A stretch of 18,715 nt of DNA from an uncultured Rhodanobacteraceae bacterium (GTDB lineage Bacteria > Pseudomonadota > Gammaproteobacteria > Xanthomonadales > Rhodanobacteraceae). Below, in pieces: positions 1-7,099 of the stretch (position 1 is the stretch's first letter; the number at the start of each line of letters is the position of its first letter). The stretch lies in contig CALFNI010000496.1 of assembly GCA_937902695.1 (NCBI GenBank), positions 1 to 18,715 of the forward strand, read 5' to 3'. A program made the position numbers and the translations under genes. The notes below the pieces were generated by a model. The model worked only from the letters and a program-made list of their open reading frames with translations. It made no database searches and was not told where the DNA came from.

Positions 1-1527
1 CCGATCTCGACCGTCCACGCGCTGCCGGCCGCGCAGGCCTGCGCGCTCGAGCCGTTGCGCCAGCTGACGAACGCGCAGGAAGCCGCAGCCATCGGCGCCG
101 GCGTCGCGCCGGGATCGATCGCGCTGTCGTGGGTCATGACGACGCAATCGACGACGATCGAGCTCGAGGCGATCGATGCGGTCGTCGAAGCCTCGCCGCC
201 GGCGACGACGCATCTCGCGCCGACGGGCAAGACGCTCGGCGATCTCGGCGTCGGCCTGCCGCCGGTCGCCGACATCTACATCGGCACGATCGATCTGCCG
301 TATTACCTTTCGGCACCGAGCACGGACAATCCGATCGCGCCGCTCAACACGCACTGGGAGGCCGTCGCCGGAGCCTACATCGAGCAATGCGCGGGCTTCG
401 GGCTCGATCCGACCTCGACGAACATCACGTACTGCAATCGGTTCCCGGCGGCGACGTCGACGGTGACGGTGCCGATGGTCGTGACGCTGCCGAACTCGCA
501 TTCGGGCCGCGCGAAGCCCGCGTCGGGGTGGCCGGTGGTGATCTTCCAGCACGGCATCACGCGCAACCGCACCGATGCGTTCGCGGTCGCGGGCACGCTC
601 GCCGCGCAAGGCTTCGCGGTCGTCGCGATCGACCTGCCGCTGCACGGCATCACCGATACGACGAGCCCGTTCTACGTCGGCAACACGCCGTTCGCGCAGC
701 TCGGCGCAGCGGAGCGCACGTTCGATCTCGACGTCGAGAACAATTCGACCGGAGCGGCCGGCCCCGATGGTGCGATCGATCCGTCCGGTTCGTGGTTCAT
801 CAACCTTTCGAGCCTCTTGACGTCGCGCGACAACCTGCGCCAGGGCGTCGCCGATCTCTTCGAGCTCGCCCACGCCGTGCCGTCGATGCACTACTCGGCC
901 AACGCCGACTTCGACGGCTCGCGCATCGCGTTCGTCGGGCAGTCGCTCGGCAGCATCGTCGGCACGATGTTCGTGCAGATCGATCCGAACGTGAACACGG
1001 CGCTGCTCAGCGTTCCGGGCGGCGGTATCGCGCGCCTGCTCGACGGTTCGCCGACGTTCGGTCCGCGCATCCGCGCGGGTCTTGCCGCGGCAGGCGTCGA
1101 AGCAGGCACGCCGGACTACGACGCGTTCATGGTCGCGGCGCAGACGGCTGTCGATTCAGGCGATCCGATCAACTTCGCCGTCGTCACCGACACCAAGCAC
1201 CTCCTGATGCAGGAAGTCGTCGGCGGCGGCGACGTGCCGCCGGATCAGGTCATCCCGAACACGGTCGCCGGTGCGCCGACGTCGGGCACCGAACCCTTGA
1301 TCGCGGCGTATGGCCTCGCGCCGATCGGCCAGACCACGCAGTCGCCGGACGGCATCCGCGGCGCCACGCGCTTCCTGCAAGGCGAGCATGGCTCTCTGCT
1401 CGATCCGAGCGATTTCCCCGCGGCGACCGCCGAGATGCAGGGCGAGATGGCGAGCATGGTCGTCAGCGGCGGCGACGCCGTCCAGGTGACCTATCCGCAG
1501 ATACTCGTGCAGACATCGGGCCAGTAA
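1..1527 (+). CDS. Pla-1/cef-type extracellular lipase, C-terminal part (5' end outside window)
   Basis: The reading frame is open from the first base, so about 508 C-terminal codons are visible and the true start lies upstream; the TTG at 55 is not a convincing start. The fold is alpha/beta hydrolase. A QHGI oxyanion-type strand (about 547-561) precedes the nucleophile elbow GQSLG, with the serine codon at 943-945. A likely acidic residue sits in the DVPPDQVIPN loop (Asp codon 1243-1245), and the catalytic His in GEHG is at 1387-1389. The order Ser, Asp, His and the long insert between Ser and Asp match the bacterial Pla-1/cef (VolA-like) lipase family, whose members are exported, often as lipoproteins, and hydrolyse lipid esters or lysophospholipids. 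The signal peptide cannot be seen here. The family call is fairly secure; the substrate is unknown. Confidence 0.8.
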   Translation, partial: PISTVHALPAAQACALEPLRQLTNAQEAAAIGAGVAPGSIALSWVMTTQSTTIELEAIDAVVEASPPATTHLAPTGKTLGDLGVGLPPVADIYIGTIDLPYYLSAPSTDNPIAPLNTHWEAVAGAYIEQCAGFGLDPTSTNITYCNRFPAATSTVTVPMVVTLPNSHSGRAKPASGWPVVIFQHGITRNRTDAFAVAGTLAAQGFAVVAIDLPLHGITDTTSPFYVGNTPFAQLGAAERTFDLDVENNSTGAAGPDGAIDPSGSWFINLSSLLTSRDNLRQGVADLFELAHAVPSMHYSANADFDGSRIAFVGQSLGSIVGTMFVQIDPNVNTALLSVPGGGIARLLDGSPTFGPRIRAGLAAAGVEAGTPDYDAFMVAAQTAVDSGDPINFAVVTDTKHLLMQEVVGGGDVPPDQVIPNTVAGAPTSGTEPLIAAYGLAPIGQTTQSPDGIRGATRFLQGEHGSLLDPSDFPAATAEMQGEMASMVVSGGDAVQVTYPQILVQTSGQ

Positions 1528-1535
1528 TCGATTCG

Positions 1536-1564
1536 GCGCGCGCCGGCTGCATGCCGGCGCGCGC
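1536..1564. terminator. Perfect 12-bp GC hairpin after the lipase gene
   Basis: Arm 1536-1547 (GCGCGCGCCGGC) is exactly complementary to 1553-1564, with a 5-base loop TGCAT. It begins 8 bases after the lipase stop. No T-tract follows on either strand, so it is not a classic intrinsic terminator; it may stop transcription with Rho or stabilise the mRNA 3' end. The structure is seen directly; the role is inferred. Confidence 0.55.
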
Positions 1565-1617
1565 ATGACTCCCTGCGGTCCGGCGCCGTACGTGCCGGTC
1601 GTACTTCCAGCATCGTG

Positions 1618-2538
1618 ATGTTCCCTCCTTCGTCGTTCCTTCCCCGTTTCGCTTTCTCCGCCGCGCTGTCGTTGCCGGTCTCTGCGCTCGCGGCCGCGCC
1701 GGCGTTCATCGCCGACGTCGCGTTCAGGCCGTGCGAGGGCCTTGTCTGCATCGACGCCTCGCTCGACGGCGCGCCGCTGCGCACGCTGATGCTCGACATC
1801 GGCAACGCGCATTCGACGCTGATCGCCGACGTCGCCCGTGAGCTCCAGTGGACGCTGCAGCCCGCCGAGCGCGGCGGGCACGCCGTCGGCGGCATCTTCG
1901 TCGCCGGCGAGCACCGCGTCGGACTCGGCGGCATCGCGGCGCCGGAGCCGTTTTACGTATTCGAGCGCGCGATGCTCGGCATCTATCCGCCGCCGGTCGA
2001 CGGGTCGCTGTCGTACGATTTCTTCAAGGATCGCGTGCTGCAGATCGACTACCCGCATCACCGCATCCGCTTCACCAATCCGATCGCGACGCCACCGCCG
2101 GCCGGGAAAGCCGAAGGCACCGGCTCGCTGCGTCTCATCACGTTCGGCGAGCGCGGACCGCCGGTGGTTGTCGGCTCGCCGTTCACGGTCAACGGCAAGA
2201 ACGTGCGCGCGCAGATCGACACGGTTTTCACCGGCACGCTGCTGATCTACGACTCAGCGCTCGATACGCTCGGGCTCAGCAAGGAAGGCGCGCCGGAGCT
2301 CTTCAAATACACCGACGGCGGCATCGAGCTGCTCGCCGGACGCTCGGACAGCATCGGCTTCGGCAAGCGCGGCCTCGTCGGCGGCGCGCACACGCTCTAC
2401 TACGTCGGCGCGGGCAAGCATCCCGTGCACCAGCCCGAGGGCATGTTCGATGCGACGGTCGGCAACGCGCTGTTCGCCCACAGCGTCGTCACGCTGGATT
2501 TCCATGCGATGACGCTCGATGTGACGACGGCCGACTGA
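1618..2538 (+). CDS. Exported retropepsin-like (aspartyl protease-like) protein
   Basis: The product is about 306 residues from ATG 1618; a GTG at 1615 directly before it is the alternative start. An N-terminal signal peptide is evident (hydrophobic residues about 10-27, AxA-type site near LAAAP), so it should be periplasmic or secreted. Two segments resemble the retropepsin active-site repeat: LMLDIGNAHSTLIA around residue 60, and AQIDTVFTGTLLI near residue 200. Each sits at the start of a half of similar layout, as in the clan AA aspartyl protease-like families (Asp_protease_2). The usual D-T/S-G is altered to D-I-G in the first copy and D-T-V in the second, so activity is doubtful. The ribosome binding site is poor. 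The hairpin upstream suggests separate transcription from the lipase. Fold assignment moderate; function unknown. Confidence 0.6.
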   Translation: MFPPSSFLPRFAFSAALSLPVSALAAAPAFIADVAFRPCEGLVCIDASLDGAPLRTLMLDIGNAHSTLIADVARELQWTLQPAERGGHAVGGIFVAGEHRVGLGGIAAPEPFYVFERAMLGIYPPPVDGSLSYDFFKDRVLQIDYPHHRIRFTNPIATPPPAGKAEGTGSLRLITFGERGPPVVVGSPFTVNGKNVRAQIDTVFTGTLLIYDSALDTLGLSKEGAPELFKYTDGGIELLAGRSDSIGFGKRGLVGGAHTLYYVGAGKHPVHQPEGMFDATVGNALFAHSVVTLDFHAMTLDVTTAD

Positions 2539-2593
2539 CGCACCGCGTCGCCGTCGCAAGAGGTTCGACGACATGAAACTCCGCGGCGAATAG

Positions 2594-3058
2594 TCAGTAT
2601 GCGATGCGTGCGCGCCGCATGATCTTGCCGACGAGCCATGCCGGACCGATCAGCAGATAGACGAGATCGGTGAGGAACGAAGGCCGCGCGCCTTCGAACC
2701 TGTGGCCGACGAACTGGCCGATCCACGCAACGATGAAAACCGCAGCGGCGAGCTCGAGGAGCCGCGCGGGCCCGAGCGCGTCGTAGGCAAGATGCGTCAC
2801 GAACGCCAGCACGACGAACACGACGATCATCGCGGCGCCCAGCGCGCGCGACAGGCGCCAGTAGAACGTCAGCACGCCGACCATGAGCAGCGCGCACCAG
2901 AGCCCCGGCTGACCGAGCGACGACGGCACCGGCAGCGTCCAGAGCGCGGCGATGACCGACCACAGGATCGCCGGCACGCAGATCCAGTGGATCAGCCGGT
3001 TCGTCGGATTCTGGTGATCCTTGCTGTAGCTGGCGAACCAGTCGTGGATGCTGCGCAT
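2594..3058 (-). CDS. Mpo1/DUF962 family membrane protein (YGL010w-like)
   Basis: A 154-residue integral membrane protein. The N-terminal motif HQNPTNRLIHWICVP (His15, Asn20, His24) and the C-terminal QFVGHRFEGARPSFLTD (His119) are the family hallmarks; conserved histidines are thought to hold Fe(II). In yeast Mpo1 is a dioxygenase that shortens 2-hydroxy fatty acids by alpha-oxidation, and bacterial members are uncharacterised. About four hydrophobic segments are visible (about 24-42, 52-68, 74-92, 103-118). ATG 3058 is chosen over GTG 3067 because GAGGTG lies six bases before the ATG, which places the GTG inside the ribosome binding site. It is transcribed in the same direction as purC but separated from it by two REP-like hairpins. 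It converges on the retropepsin-like gene with a 55-base gap that shows no clear terminator. Confidence 0.85.
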   Translation of the reverse strand: MRSIHDWFASYSKDHQNPTNRLIHWICVPAILWSVIAALWTLPVPSSLGQPGLWCALLMVGVLTFYWRLSRALGAAMIVVFVVLAFVTHLAYDALGPARLLELAAAVFIVAWIGQFVGHRFEGARPSFLTDLVYLLIGPAWLVGKIMRRARIAY

Positions 3059-3090
3059 GACGACCACCTCACACGATTAGTCTGCATTTC

Positions 3091-3114
3091 CCCTCTCCCG
3101 CTCGCGGGAGAGGG
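3091..3114. repeat. REP-like palindrome, copy 1
   Basis: A 10-bp stem CCCTCTCCCG/CGGGAGAGGG with loop CTCG, followed by CAGGGTGAGGG. This is the widespread 'CTCTCCC-GGGAGAG' intergenic palindrome common in Xanthomonadales and other proteobacteria. It lies between purC and the DUF962 gene. Confidence 0.8.
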
Positions 3115-3173
3115 CAGGGTGAGGGCAAGCGTAGTTCGCCGCCTCACAAGAACGCCCTCATCCGCCTTCGGCA

Positions 3174-3197
3174 CCTTCTCCCGCAAGCGGGAGAAGG
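3174..3197. repeat. REP-like palindrome, copy 2 (inverted partner)
   Basis: An 11-bp stem CCTTCTCCCGC/GCGGGAGAAGG with an AA loop. The flank CGCCCTCATCCG on its left mirrors the CAGGGTGAGGG flank of copy 1, so the two copies face each other as a BIME-like pair about 60 bases apart. The pair begins 10 bases after the purC stop and could serve as a processing or termination structure for purC mRNA. Confidence 0.75.
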
Positions 3198-3207
3198 GAA
3201 AACAGGT

Positions 3208-4104
3208 TCAGTCGAGCGTGATACCCGCAAGCCGCTTCAGCGCCTCGGCATATTTCGCCGCCGTGCCCTCGATCACCTCGCGCGGCAGCTTCGGTCCCGG
3301 CGCCGTCTTGTTCCAGTCGAGCGTCTCGAGATAGTCGCGCACGAACTGCTTGTCGAAGCTCGGCGGGCTGATGCCGGGGCGGTATTCGTCGGCCGGCCAG
3401 AACCGCGACGAATCCGGCGTCAGCATCTCGTCCATGACGTAGAGCCTGCCGTCGGCATCGGTGCCGAACTCGAACTTCGTGTCGGCGATGAGGATGCCGC
3501 GCTCGGCCGCGTGCGCCGCGGCGAAGCGATAGATCGCGAGCGTCGCGTCGCGCACCTTCACGGCGAGCTCGGCGCCGACTTTCGCGACGACGTCGTCGAA
3601 GCCGATGTTCTCGTCGTGCGTGCCCATCGCGGCCTTCGTCGACGGCGTGAAGATCGGTTCGGGCAGCTTGTCCGCCTGGCGCAGGCCCGCCGGCAGCCTG
3701 ATGCCGCAGAGCGAGCCGGTCGCCTGATAATCCTTCCAGCCCGAGCCGATCAGGTAGCCGCGCGCGATGGCCTCGATCGGAACCGCTTTCAGCCGCTTCG
3801 CAACGACGCTGCGCCTGGAATAGAGCGCCACGTCGGTGCCGGCGGGCAGCACGCCCGCGACGGATTTGCCGGTCAGGTGATTCGGCACGAGATGCGCCGT
3901 CTTGCCGAACCAGAAGTTCGAGATCTGCGTCAGCATCTCGCCCTTGCCTGGGATCGGGTCGGGCAGCACGACGTCGAATGCGCTGAGCCGGTCGCTCGCG
4001 ACGATCAGGAGCTCGGTCGGCGAGAGCGCGTACACGTCGCGCACCTTGCCGCGATGGATCAGGTCGAGGCCGGGCAGGTTCGATTCGGAGAGGACGGTCG
4101 GCAC
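3208..4104 (-). CDS. purC: Phosphoribosylaminoimidazole-succinocarboxamide synthase (SAICAR synthase)
   Basis: Joins CAIR and L-aspartate with ATP hydrolysis to make SAICAR in purine biosynthesis (cytoplasm). The 298-residue form resembles the longer Ade1-like bacterial type rather than the roughly 240-residue E. coli type. Family motifs are visible in order: GKVRDVYAL near the N-terminus (nucleotide-binding glycine-rich strand), [43 protein letters not shown] and the [13 protein letters not shown] block near the C-terminus. The frame stays open further upstream to 4176, but GTG 4104 (product [12 protein letters not shown]) gives the usual N-terminus, and the residues before it are low-complexity and arginine-rich. 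A TACAAT -10 lies about 24 bases upstream of a plausible transcript start. It is divergent from the cytochrome/djlA operon. Confidence 0.93.
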   Translation of the reverse strand: MPTVLSESNLPGLDLIHRGKVRDVYALSPTELLIVASDRLSAFDVVLPDPIPGKGEMLTQISNFWFGKTAHLVPNHLTGKSVAGVLPAGTDVALYSRRSVVAKRLKAVPIEAIARGYLIGSGWKDYQATGSLCGIRLPAGLRQADKLPEPIFTPSTKAAMGTHDENIGFDDVVAKVGAELAVKVRDATLAIYRFAAAHAAERGILIADTKFEFGTDADGRLYVMDEMLTPDSSRFWPADEYRPGISPPSFDKQFVRDYLETLDWNKTAPGPKLPREVIEGTAAKYAEALKRLAGITLD

Positions 4105-4134
4105 GGGCGTCGCTCGACAGGGGGCGAGCGGCCC

Positions 4135-4140
4135 ATTGTA
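4135..4140 (-). promoter_or_regulatory. Candidate -10 box of the purC promoter
   Basis: On the minus strand TACAAT (5 of 6 matches to TATAAT) ends about 30 bases before the GTG start of purC. No good -35 is visible at 16-18 bases. Confidence 0.45.
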
Positions 4141-4180
4141 CCGGCGCCGCGCGCGGCTTCGGGGGTGCCGCGGCACTCCT

Positions 4181-4189
4181 TGCTAGAAT
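4181..4189 (+). promoter_or_regulatory. Candidate extended -10 promoter for cytochrome/djlA
   Basis: TGCTAGAAT is a TGN extended -10 followed by TAGAAT, about 30 bases before the cytochrome ATG. No recognisable -35 is present, which an extended -10 can tolerate. It is back to back with the purC -10. Confidence 0.45.
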
Positions 4190-4219
4190 CCGGGCCCTTT
4201 TTCGACGCACCCGATCGCG

Positions 4220-4540
4220 ATGACACGCTGGCCGATGCTCCCGGCGCTGGCACTGCCCGCGCTGCTCTCCGCTGCCGCCGCGCGCGCGGATGCGCCGCCG
4301 AAGCCGGCACGGCTCGGCCTGTGCGCGGCCTGCCACGGCGAGAACGGCGCTGCGACGGCACCCGGCATCCCGAACCTCGCCGCGCAGAACCGTGAATATC
4401 TCGTCGCGGCGCTCGGCCAGTACCGGAGCGGCGAGCGTGCGGCGCAGGCGATGCGCGCCGTCTCGGGATCGCTGTCGGACGCCGACATCGACGCGCTCGC
4501 CGCGTGGTACGCCGCACAAGCCGGCGGTGCCGCGCGATGA
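4220..4540 (+). CDS. Small periplasmic class I cytochrome c (c553-like)
   Basis: The product is 106 residues. A signal peptide occupies about residues 1-23 (cleavage near ARA-D), followed by a single CAACH haem-binding motif (Cys35, Cys38, His39). The likely sixth ligand is Met78 in the [15 protein letters not shown] segment, and the C-terminal helix [15 protein letters not shown] is typical of c-type cytochromes. It would carry one electron between periplasmic redox partners, possibly toward a terminal oxidase; the partner is not in the window. The stop codon overlaps the djlA start (ATGA, 4537-4540), so the two are translationally coupled. A weak ribosome binding site precedes ATG 4220. The family is clear, the exact role is not. 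Confidence 0.88.
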   Translation: MTRWPMLPALALPALLSAAAARADAPPKPARLGLCAACHGENGAATAPGIPNLAAQNREYLVAALGQYRSGERAAQAMRAVSGSLSDADIDALAAWYAAQAGGAAR

Positions 4541-5319
4541 GGATCCTCGGCAAGGTCATCGGCGCCGTCGTCGGGTTCCTGATTTTCCGCAACCCGTTCG
4601 GGCTCCTGATCGGCGCGATCATCGGACACTTCTACGACATCGCGCTGACGCAGCTGCGCCCGCCGTCGATGGGCAGCGGATTCATCGAGCCGCTGTTCGG
4701 CTTTGCCGGTGCGCTGGCCAAATCGGACGGGCGCGTCTCCGAAGTCGAGATCGCGGCGGCGGAATCGCTGATGGCGCGCCTGCGCCTGGACAACGCGCAG
4801 CGGCGTTCGGCGATCGGGCGATTCAACGCCGGCAAGCAGGCGGATTTCCGCACCGAGCTTGCGATCAACGACCTCAAGCGCTGGTGCGGCGGCCGGCGCG
4901 ATCTCGCGTTTCTCGTGCTCGATCTCCTGCTCGACCTGGTCTACGCGGAGGGCGCGCTCGCCGCGCCCAAGCTCGCGATCCTGCGCAAGCTCTGCTGGGC
5001 GCTCGGCGTCAACGATCACGAGCTCGCCGCGCTCGCCGCGATGAAGGGCTACGGGCCCGCGGGACCGGGCCCGCAGCGCGGCCCGGGCGCGCGTCCGTCG
5101 CCGCCGGGCCCGCAGCGGGCGGATCCGTACCTGGTGCTCGGGCTCGAACGCAGCGCGAACGAGCGCGACATCAAGCGCGCCTATCGCAAGCTCATGAGCC
5201 AGCATCATCCGGACAAGCTCGGCGACGTGCCCGACGAGCTCAAGCGCCGCGCCGAGGAGCGCGCGCGCGAGATCAATGCCGCGTACGAGCGCGTCAAGGC
5301 CGAGCGCGGCTTCAAGTAG
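4537..5319 (+). CDS. djlA: DjlA-type membrane-anchored J-domain co-chaperone
   Basis: The product is 260 residues. Residues about 5-32 form one transmembrane segment rich in glycine, as in E. coli DjlA. Residues about 48-170 form a TerB-like helical domain ([17 protein letters not shown] is the typical opening). A Gly/Pro linker at 172-194 leads to a J-domain at about 195-260 with the HPD triad at 224-226, which stimulates DnaK ATPase. DjlA is a bitopic inner-membrane protein whose J-domain faces the cytoplasm and which is linked to envelope stress responses. ATG 4537 is chosen because it starts exactly at the membrane segment and overlaps the cytochrome stop; the frame also contains an earlier GTG (4504) lying inside the cytochrome gene. 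Confidence 0.9.
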   Translation: MRILGKVIGAVVGFLIFRNPFGLLIGAIIGHFYDIALTQLRPPSMGSGFIEPLFGFAGALAKSDGRVSEVEIAAAESLMARLRLDNAQRRSAIGRFNAGKQADFRTELAINDLKRWCGGRRDLAFLVLDLLLDLVYAEGALAAPKLAILRKLCWALGVNDHELAALAAMKGYGPAGPGPQRGPGARPSPPGPQRADPYLVLGLERSANERDIKRAYRKLMSQHHPDKLGDVPDELKRRAEERAREINAAYERVKAERGFK

Positions 5320-5340
5320 CAATCGGTTGTCGGGAGCCGC

Positions 5341-5369
5341 AGGACAGGCCGGCGGCGATGCTCTACGCT
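5341..5369 (+). promoter_or_regulatory. Candidate sigma-70 promoter for rpe
   Basis: AGGACA (5341-5346) and TACGCT (5364-5369) are spaced by 17 bases, 39 bases before the rpe ATG. The -35 matches four of six consensus positions and the -10 three. Weak but well placed in the 88-base gap after djlA. Confidence 0.3.
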
Positions 5370-5407
5370 AACCGCGACGCATATCCGCGCGGCCCCGGAG
5401 CTCGAGC

Positions 5408-6082
5408 ATGGCCAGGCAATCGACCGTCATCGCACCTTCGATCCTCTCGGCCGATTTCGCCCGCCTCGGCGAGGAAGTCGACGCGGTCGTCGCGGCCGGC
5501 GCCGAGTGGATCCATTTCGACGTGATGGACAACCATTACGTGCCGAACCTCACGATCGGCCCGCTGATCTGCGAGGCGCTGCGCAAGCACGGCGTCAAGG
5601 CGCCGATCGACGTGCACCTGATGGTGAAACCGGTCGACCGCATCGTGCCCGACTTCGCCAAGGCCGGGGCGACGAACATCAGCTTCCATCCCGAGGCAAG
5701 CGAGCACGTCGACCGCACGATCCAGCTGATCAAGTCGTCCGGCTGCACGGCCGGCCTCGTCTTCAATCCGGCGACGCCGCTCGCGTATCTCGACTACGTG
5801 CTCGACAAGATCGATCTGGTGCTGCTGATGTCGGTCAATCCCGGCTTCGGCGGCCAGAGTTTCATTCCGTCGGCGCTCGACAAGCTGCGCCAGGTCCGCG
5901 AGCGCATCGACGCCAGCGGCCGCAGCATCCGGCTCGAGATCGACGGCGGCGTCAAGCGCGACAACATCGCCGAGATCGCGCGGGCCGGCGCCGATACGTT
6001 CGTCGCGGGATCGGCGATCTTCAGCGAGAAGGATTACCGCGATGTCATCGGTGCGATGCACGCGAGCGTTGCGGGCGCCTGA
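5408..6082 (+). CDS. rpe: Ribulose-phosphate 3-epimerase
   Basis: Interconverts D-ribulose 5-phosphate and D-xylulose 5-phosphate in the non-oxidative pentose phosphate and Calvin pathways (cytoplasm). The 224-residue length is standard for this TIM-barrel enzyme. The signature [13 protein letters not shown] carries metal ligands His36 and Asp38. His70 in the next strand, the phosphate-contacting loop NPGFGGQSF (about 144-152) and catalytic Asp179 in EIDGGVK are all present. ATG 5408 has GGAG eight bases upstream (CCGGAGCTCGAGC). In Xanthomonadales rpe is commonly found a short distance upstream of trpE, as here. The downstream HicB/HicA pair begins 21 bases after the stop, so cotranscription is possible. 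Confidence 0.95.
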   Translation: MARQSTVIAPSILSADFARLGEEVDAVVAAGAEWIHFDVMDNHYVPNLTIGPLICEALRKHGVKAPIDVHLMVKPVDRIVPDFAKAGATNISFHPEASEHVDRTIQLIKSSGCTAGLVFNPATPLAYLDYVLDKIDLVLLMSVNPGFGGQSFIPSALDKLRQVRERIDASGRSIRLEIDGGVKRDNIAEIARAGADTFVAGSAIFSEKDYRDVIGAMHASVAGA

Positions 6083-6103
6083 TCTCGGTGCGAGACTGGC
6101 GCC

Positions 6104-6310
6104 ATGGAAATCGTATTCAGCATCACCCAGGAAGCGGATGGCGGCTACGTCGCCGAGGGCCTCGGCTACGACATCGTCACCGAAGCCAACGACTGGGAGT
6201 CCCTGCGCGAGAACGTCACCGAGGCAGTCAGCGCGTACTTCTTCGATCAGCCTAAGCCGAGCAGCATCCGCCTGCATCTGGTCCGTGACGAGGTTCTCGC
6301 AGTTGCATGA
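6104..6310 (+). CDS. hicB: HicB-like antitoxin (first gene of the pair)
   Basis: The product is 68 residues. The opening MEIVFSITQEADGGYVAEGLGYDIVTEANDWESLRENVTEAV pattern is a HicB partial RNase H-like fold: two strands with a conserved glycine-rich turn, then a helix. It is much shorter than full HicB and has no visible C-terminal DNA-binding domain, so it probably neutralises the toxin without itself binding DNA through a helix-turn-helix. Its stop overlaps the next start (ATGA, 6307-6310). The antitoxin-first order is opposite to canonical hicAB. Proteins of this short class are, as I recall, sometimes mislabelled as a dehydrogenase E1 subunit; nothing here supports that. Confidence comes largely from the HicA-like partner. 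Confidence 0.75.
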   Translation: MEIVFSITQEADGGYVAEGLGYDIVTEANDWESLRENVTEAVSAYFFDQPKPSSIRLHLVRDEVLAVA

Positions 6311-6549
6311 AGCTGCCGCGTGACGTCGACGGTGCGGCGCTCGCGCGAGCGTTGTGCAAGCGTTTCGCTTACCGCATCGTGCATCAGGTTGGCAGCCACA
6401 TGGTCTTGCAGTGCGACTCGCCGCGTCATCACCGCGTCGCGATTCCCAACCACCGGCCGCTTCGCCTCGGTACGCTCAACGCGATCTTGCGCGCTGTCGA
6501 GAAGGCCGTGGAGGTCGATCGCGCCGAGATACTGGCGACGCTCGACTAG
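6307..6549 (+). CDS. hicA: HicA-like mRNA interferase toxin
   Basis: The product is 80 residues with a double-stranded RNA-binding-like fold typical of HicA/YcfA. Key features in order: an N-terminal helix with ALARALCKRFAYRIVHQ, the active-site signature VGSHMVLQ with His31 as probable catalytic residue, the strand HHRVAIPNH, and the C-terminal LRLGTLNAILRAV helix that ends the family domain. HicA toxins cleave mRNA during translation and are held inactive by the partner HicB. It overlaps the antitoxin gene by four bases, which keeps expression coupled. It lies directly downstream of rpe and may ride on that transcript; no separate promoter was recognised. Confidence 0.82.
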   Translation: MKLPRDVDGAALARALCKRFAYRIVHQVGSHMVLQCDSPRHHRVAIPNHRPLRLGTLNAILRAVEKAVEVDRAEILATLD

Positions 6550-6600
6550 AAGAAAACCGCACCGGGCGACGGGATGGGGGAGAGGGCTGCCCGATGCGGT
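6549..6600 (-). terminator. Intrinsic terminator of the minus-strand miniprotein operon
   Basis: ACCGCACCGGGC (6556-6567) pairs with GCCCGATGCGGT (6589-6600), 11 of 12 positions, with a 21-base loop. Read on the minus strand the hairpin is followed at once by TTTTCTTCTAG, a U-rich tail. It begins 30 bases after the stop of the 57-residue gene. It lies between convergent genes and on the plus strand has no T-tract after it, so it is oriented for the minus-strand transcript. Confidence 0.7.
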
Positions 6601-6630
6601 CTGAGGCAATCGATTGATGCAGGAACGTTT

Positions 6631-6804
6631 TCAGATCACGCGCCAGATCGGATCCGGCTCGACGCGATCGGCGCGCACGGCGATCGTGAGCGGCGCGACA
6701 TAGGCTTCGCCGCCGAGCCATTGCAGGTCCTCTCGCGCATGCTCGCGCCGCGCGTTCGGCGATTCGCTCAACGCGTAGAACTCATCCGGCAGGTACAGGT
6801 CCAT
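6631..6804 (-). CDS. Small hypothetical protein, 57 residues
   Basis: Not recognised. The product begins MDLYLPDEFYALSESPN and ends VEPDPIWRVI. It is soluble, acidic at the N-terminus, with a basic stretch RREHARED and no signal peptide or membrane segment. Two in-frame ATGs exist. AAGGAG abuts ATG 6810 with no spacing but lies six bases before ATG 6804, so 6804 is the start. The upstream 36-residue gene ends 11 bases earlier, and its stop TGA runs into this AAGGAG, so the two are cotranscribed and probably coupled. The terminator at 6549-6600 closes the unit. Strong ribosome binding site, tight spacing and terminator together argue that it is real despite its size. Confidence 0.6.
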   Translation of the reverse strand: MDLYLPDEFYALSESPNARREHAREDLQWLGGEAYVAPLTIAVRADRVEPDPIWRVI

Positions 6805-6815
6805 CGACATCTCCT

Positions 6816-6926
6816 TCAGTGCATCGCTGCAATCAGGCCGAGCAGCAGCGCGGCCAAGGCAAAGACGGTGCGGAGCGGCTCGCTGCCCGCAAGGTCGGTG
6901 TTCGTTTCGGGGCTTTGGTTCGGCAT
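6816..6926 (-). CDS. Single-span membrane miniprotein, 36 residues
   Basis: Not recognised. The start is ATG 6926, preceded by CGGAG with a seven-base spacing (CGGAGACCGGCC). Residues 1-18 are hydrophilic (MPNQSPETNTDLAGSEPL). Residues about 20-35 form one transmembrane helix (VFALAALLLGLIAAM), ending two residues before the C-terminus, so an N-in or N-out bitopic microprotein is predicted. It is followed after 11 bases by the 57-residue gene. It lies head to head with the sortase-type response regulator gene (173 bases apart), so it may belong to that regulon. Its length alone would make it doubtful; the ribosome binding site, coupling and downstream terminator raise confidence. Confidence 0.55.
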   Translation of the reverse strand: MPNQSPETNTDLAGSEPLRTVFALAALLLGLIAAMH

Positions 6927-7045
6927 GGCCGGTCTCCGGTGGCGTGTGGAGCGTATTCAAGCGTTCCTTGCAGGACGCTGACTGCGCGGCTCGGGCCGCT
7001 ACGCCGACGAGTTCTGGCAAATTGGTGACGGCGTGCCGCGAGCCA

Positions 7046-7073
7046 TTGCACGGGGCCGCCGCACCGGTAAGCT
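7046..7073 (+). promoter_or_regulatory. Candidate promoter of the two-component operon
   Basis: TTGCAC (7046-7051), a 16-base spacer and TAAGCT (7068-7073), 27 bases before the response regulator ATG. Both boxes match only three of six consensus positions. The 173-base region 6927-7099 is shared with the divergent miniprotein operon; no clear minus-strand promoter was found in it. Confidence 0.3.
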
Positions 7074-7099
7074 GGCATCGACCGACACCGGAGCCACGA

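Noticed and set aside
129..1568. Second plus-strand frame across the lipase gene
   Set aside because: Shadow frame rich in Arg and Ala; the catalytic motifs are all in the other frame.
2539..2593. Bidirectional terminator between the retropepsin-like gene and the DUF962 gene
   Set aside because: No stem of useful length or T-rich tail could be found.
2992..3186. 64-codon minus frame through the REP pair, with a LTLPSPASGRGE-like stretch
   Set aside because: This peptide is the translation of the palindromic repeat, a common annotation artefact.
3091..3197. Possible CRISPR-like repeats
   Set aside because: Only two unequal palindromes facing each other, no regular spacers and no cas genes; they are REP-like.
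6805..6810. ATG 6810 as start of the 57-residue gene
   Set aside because: AAGGAG directly touches it; ATG 6804 has the proper six-base spacing.
6944..7099. Earlier start of the response regulator at 6944
   Set aside because: The extra 52 residues are not family sequence, and GGAG sits correctly before ATG 7100.
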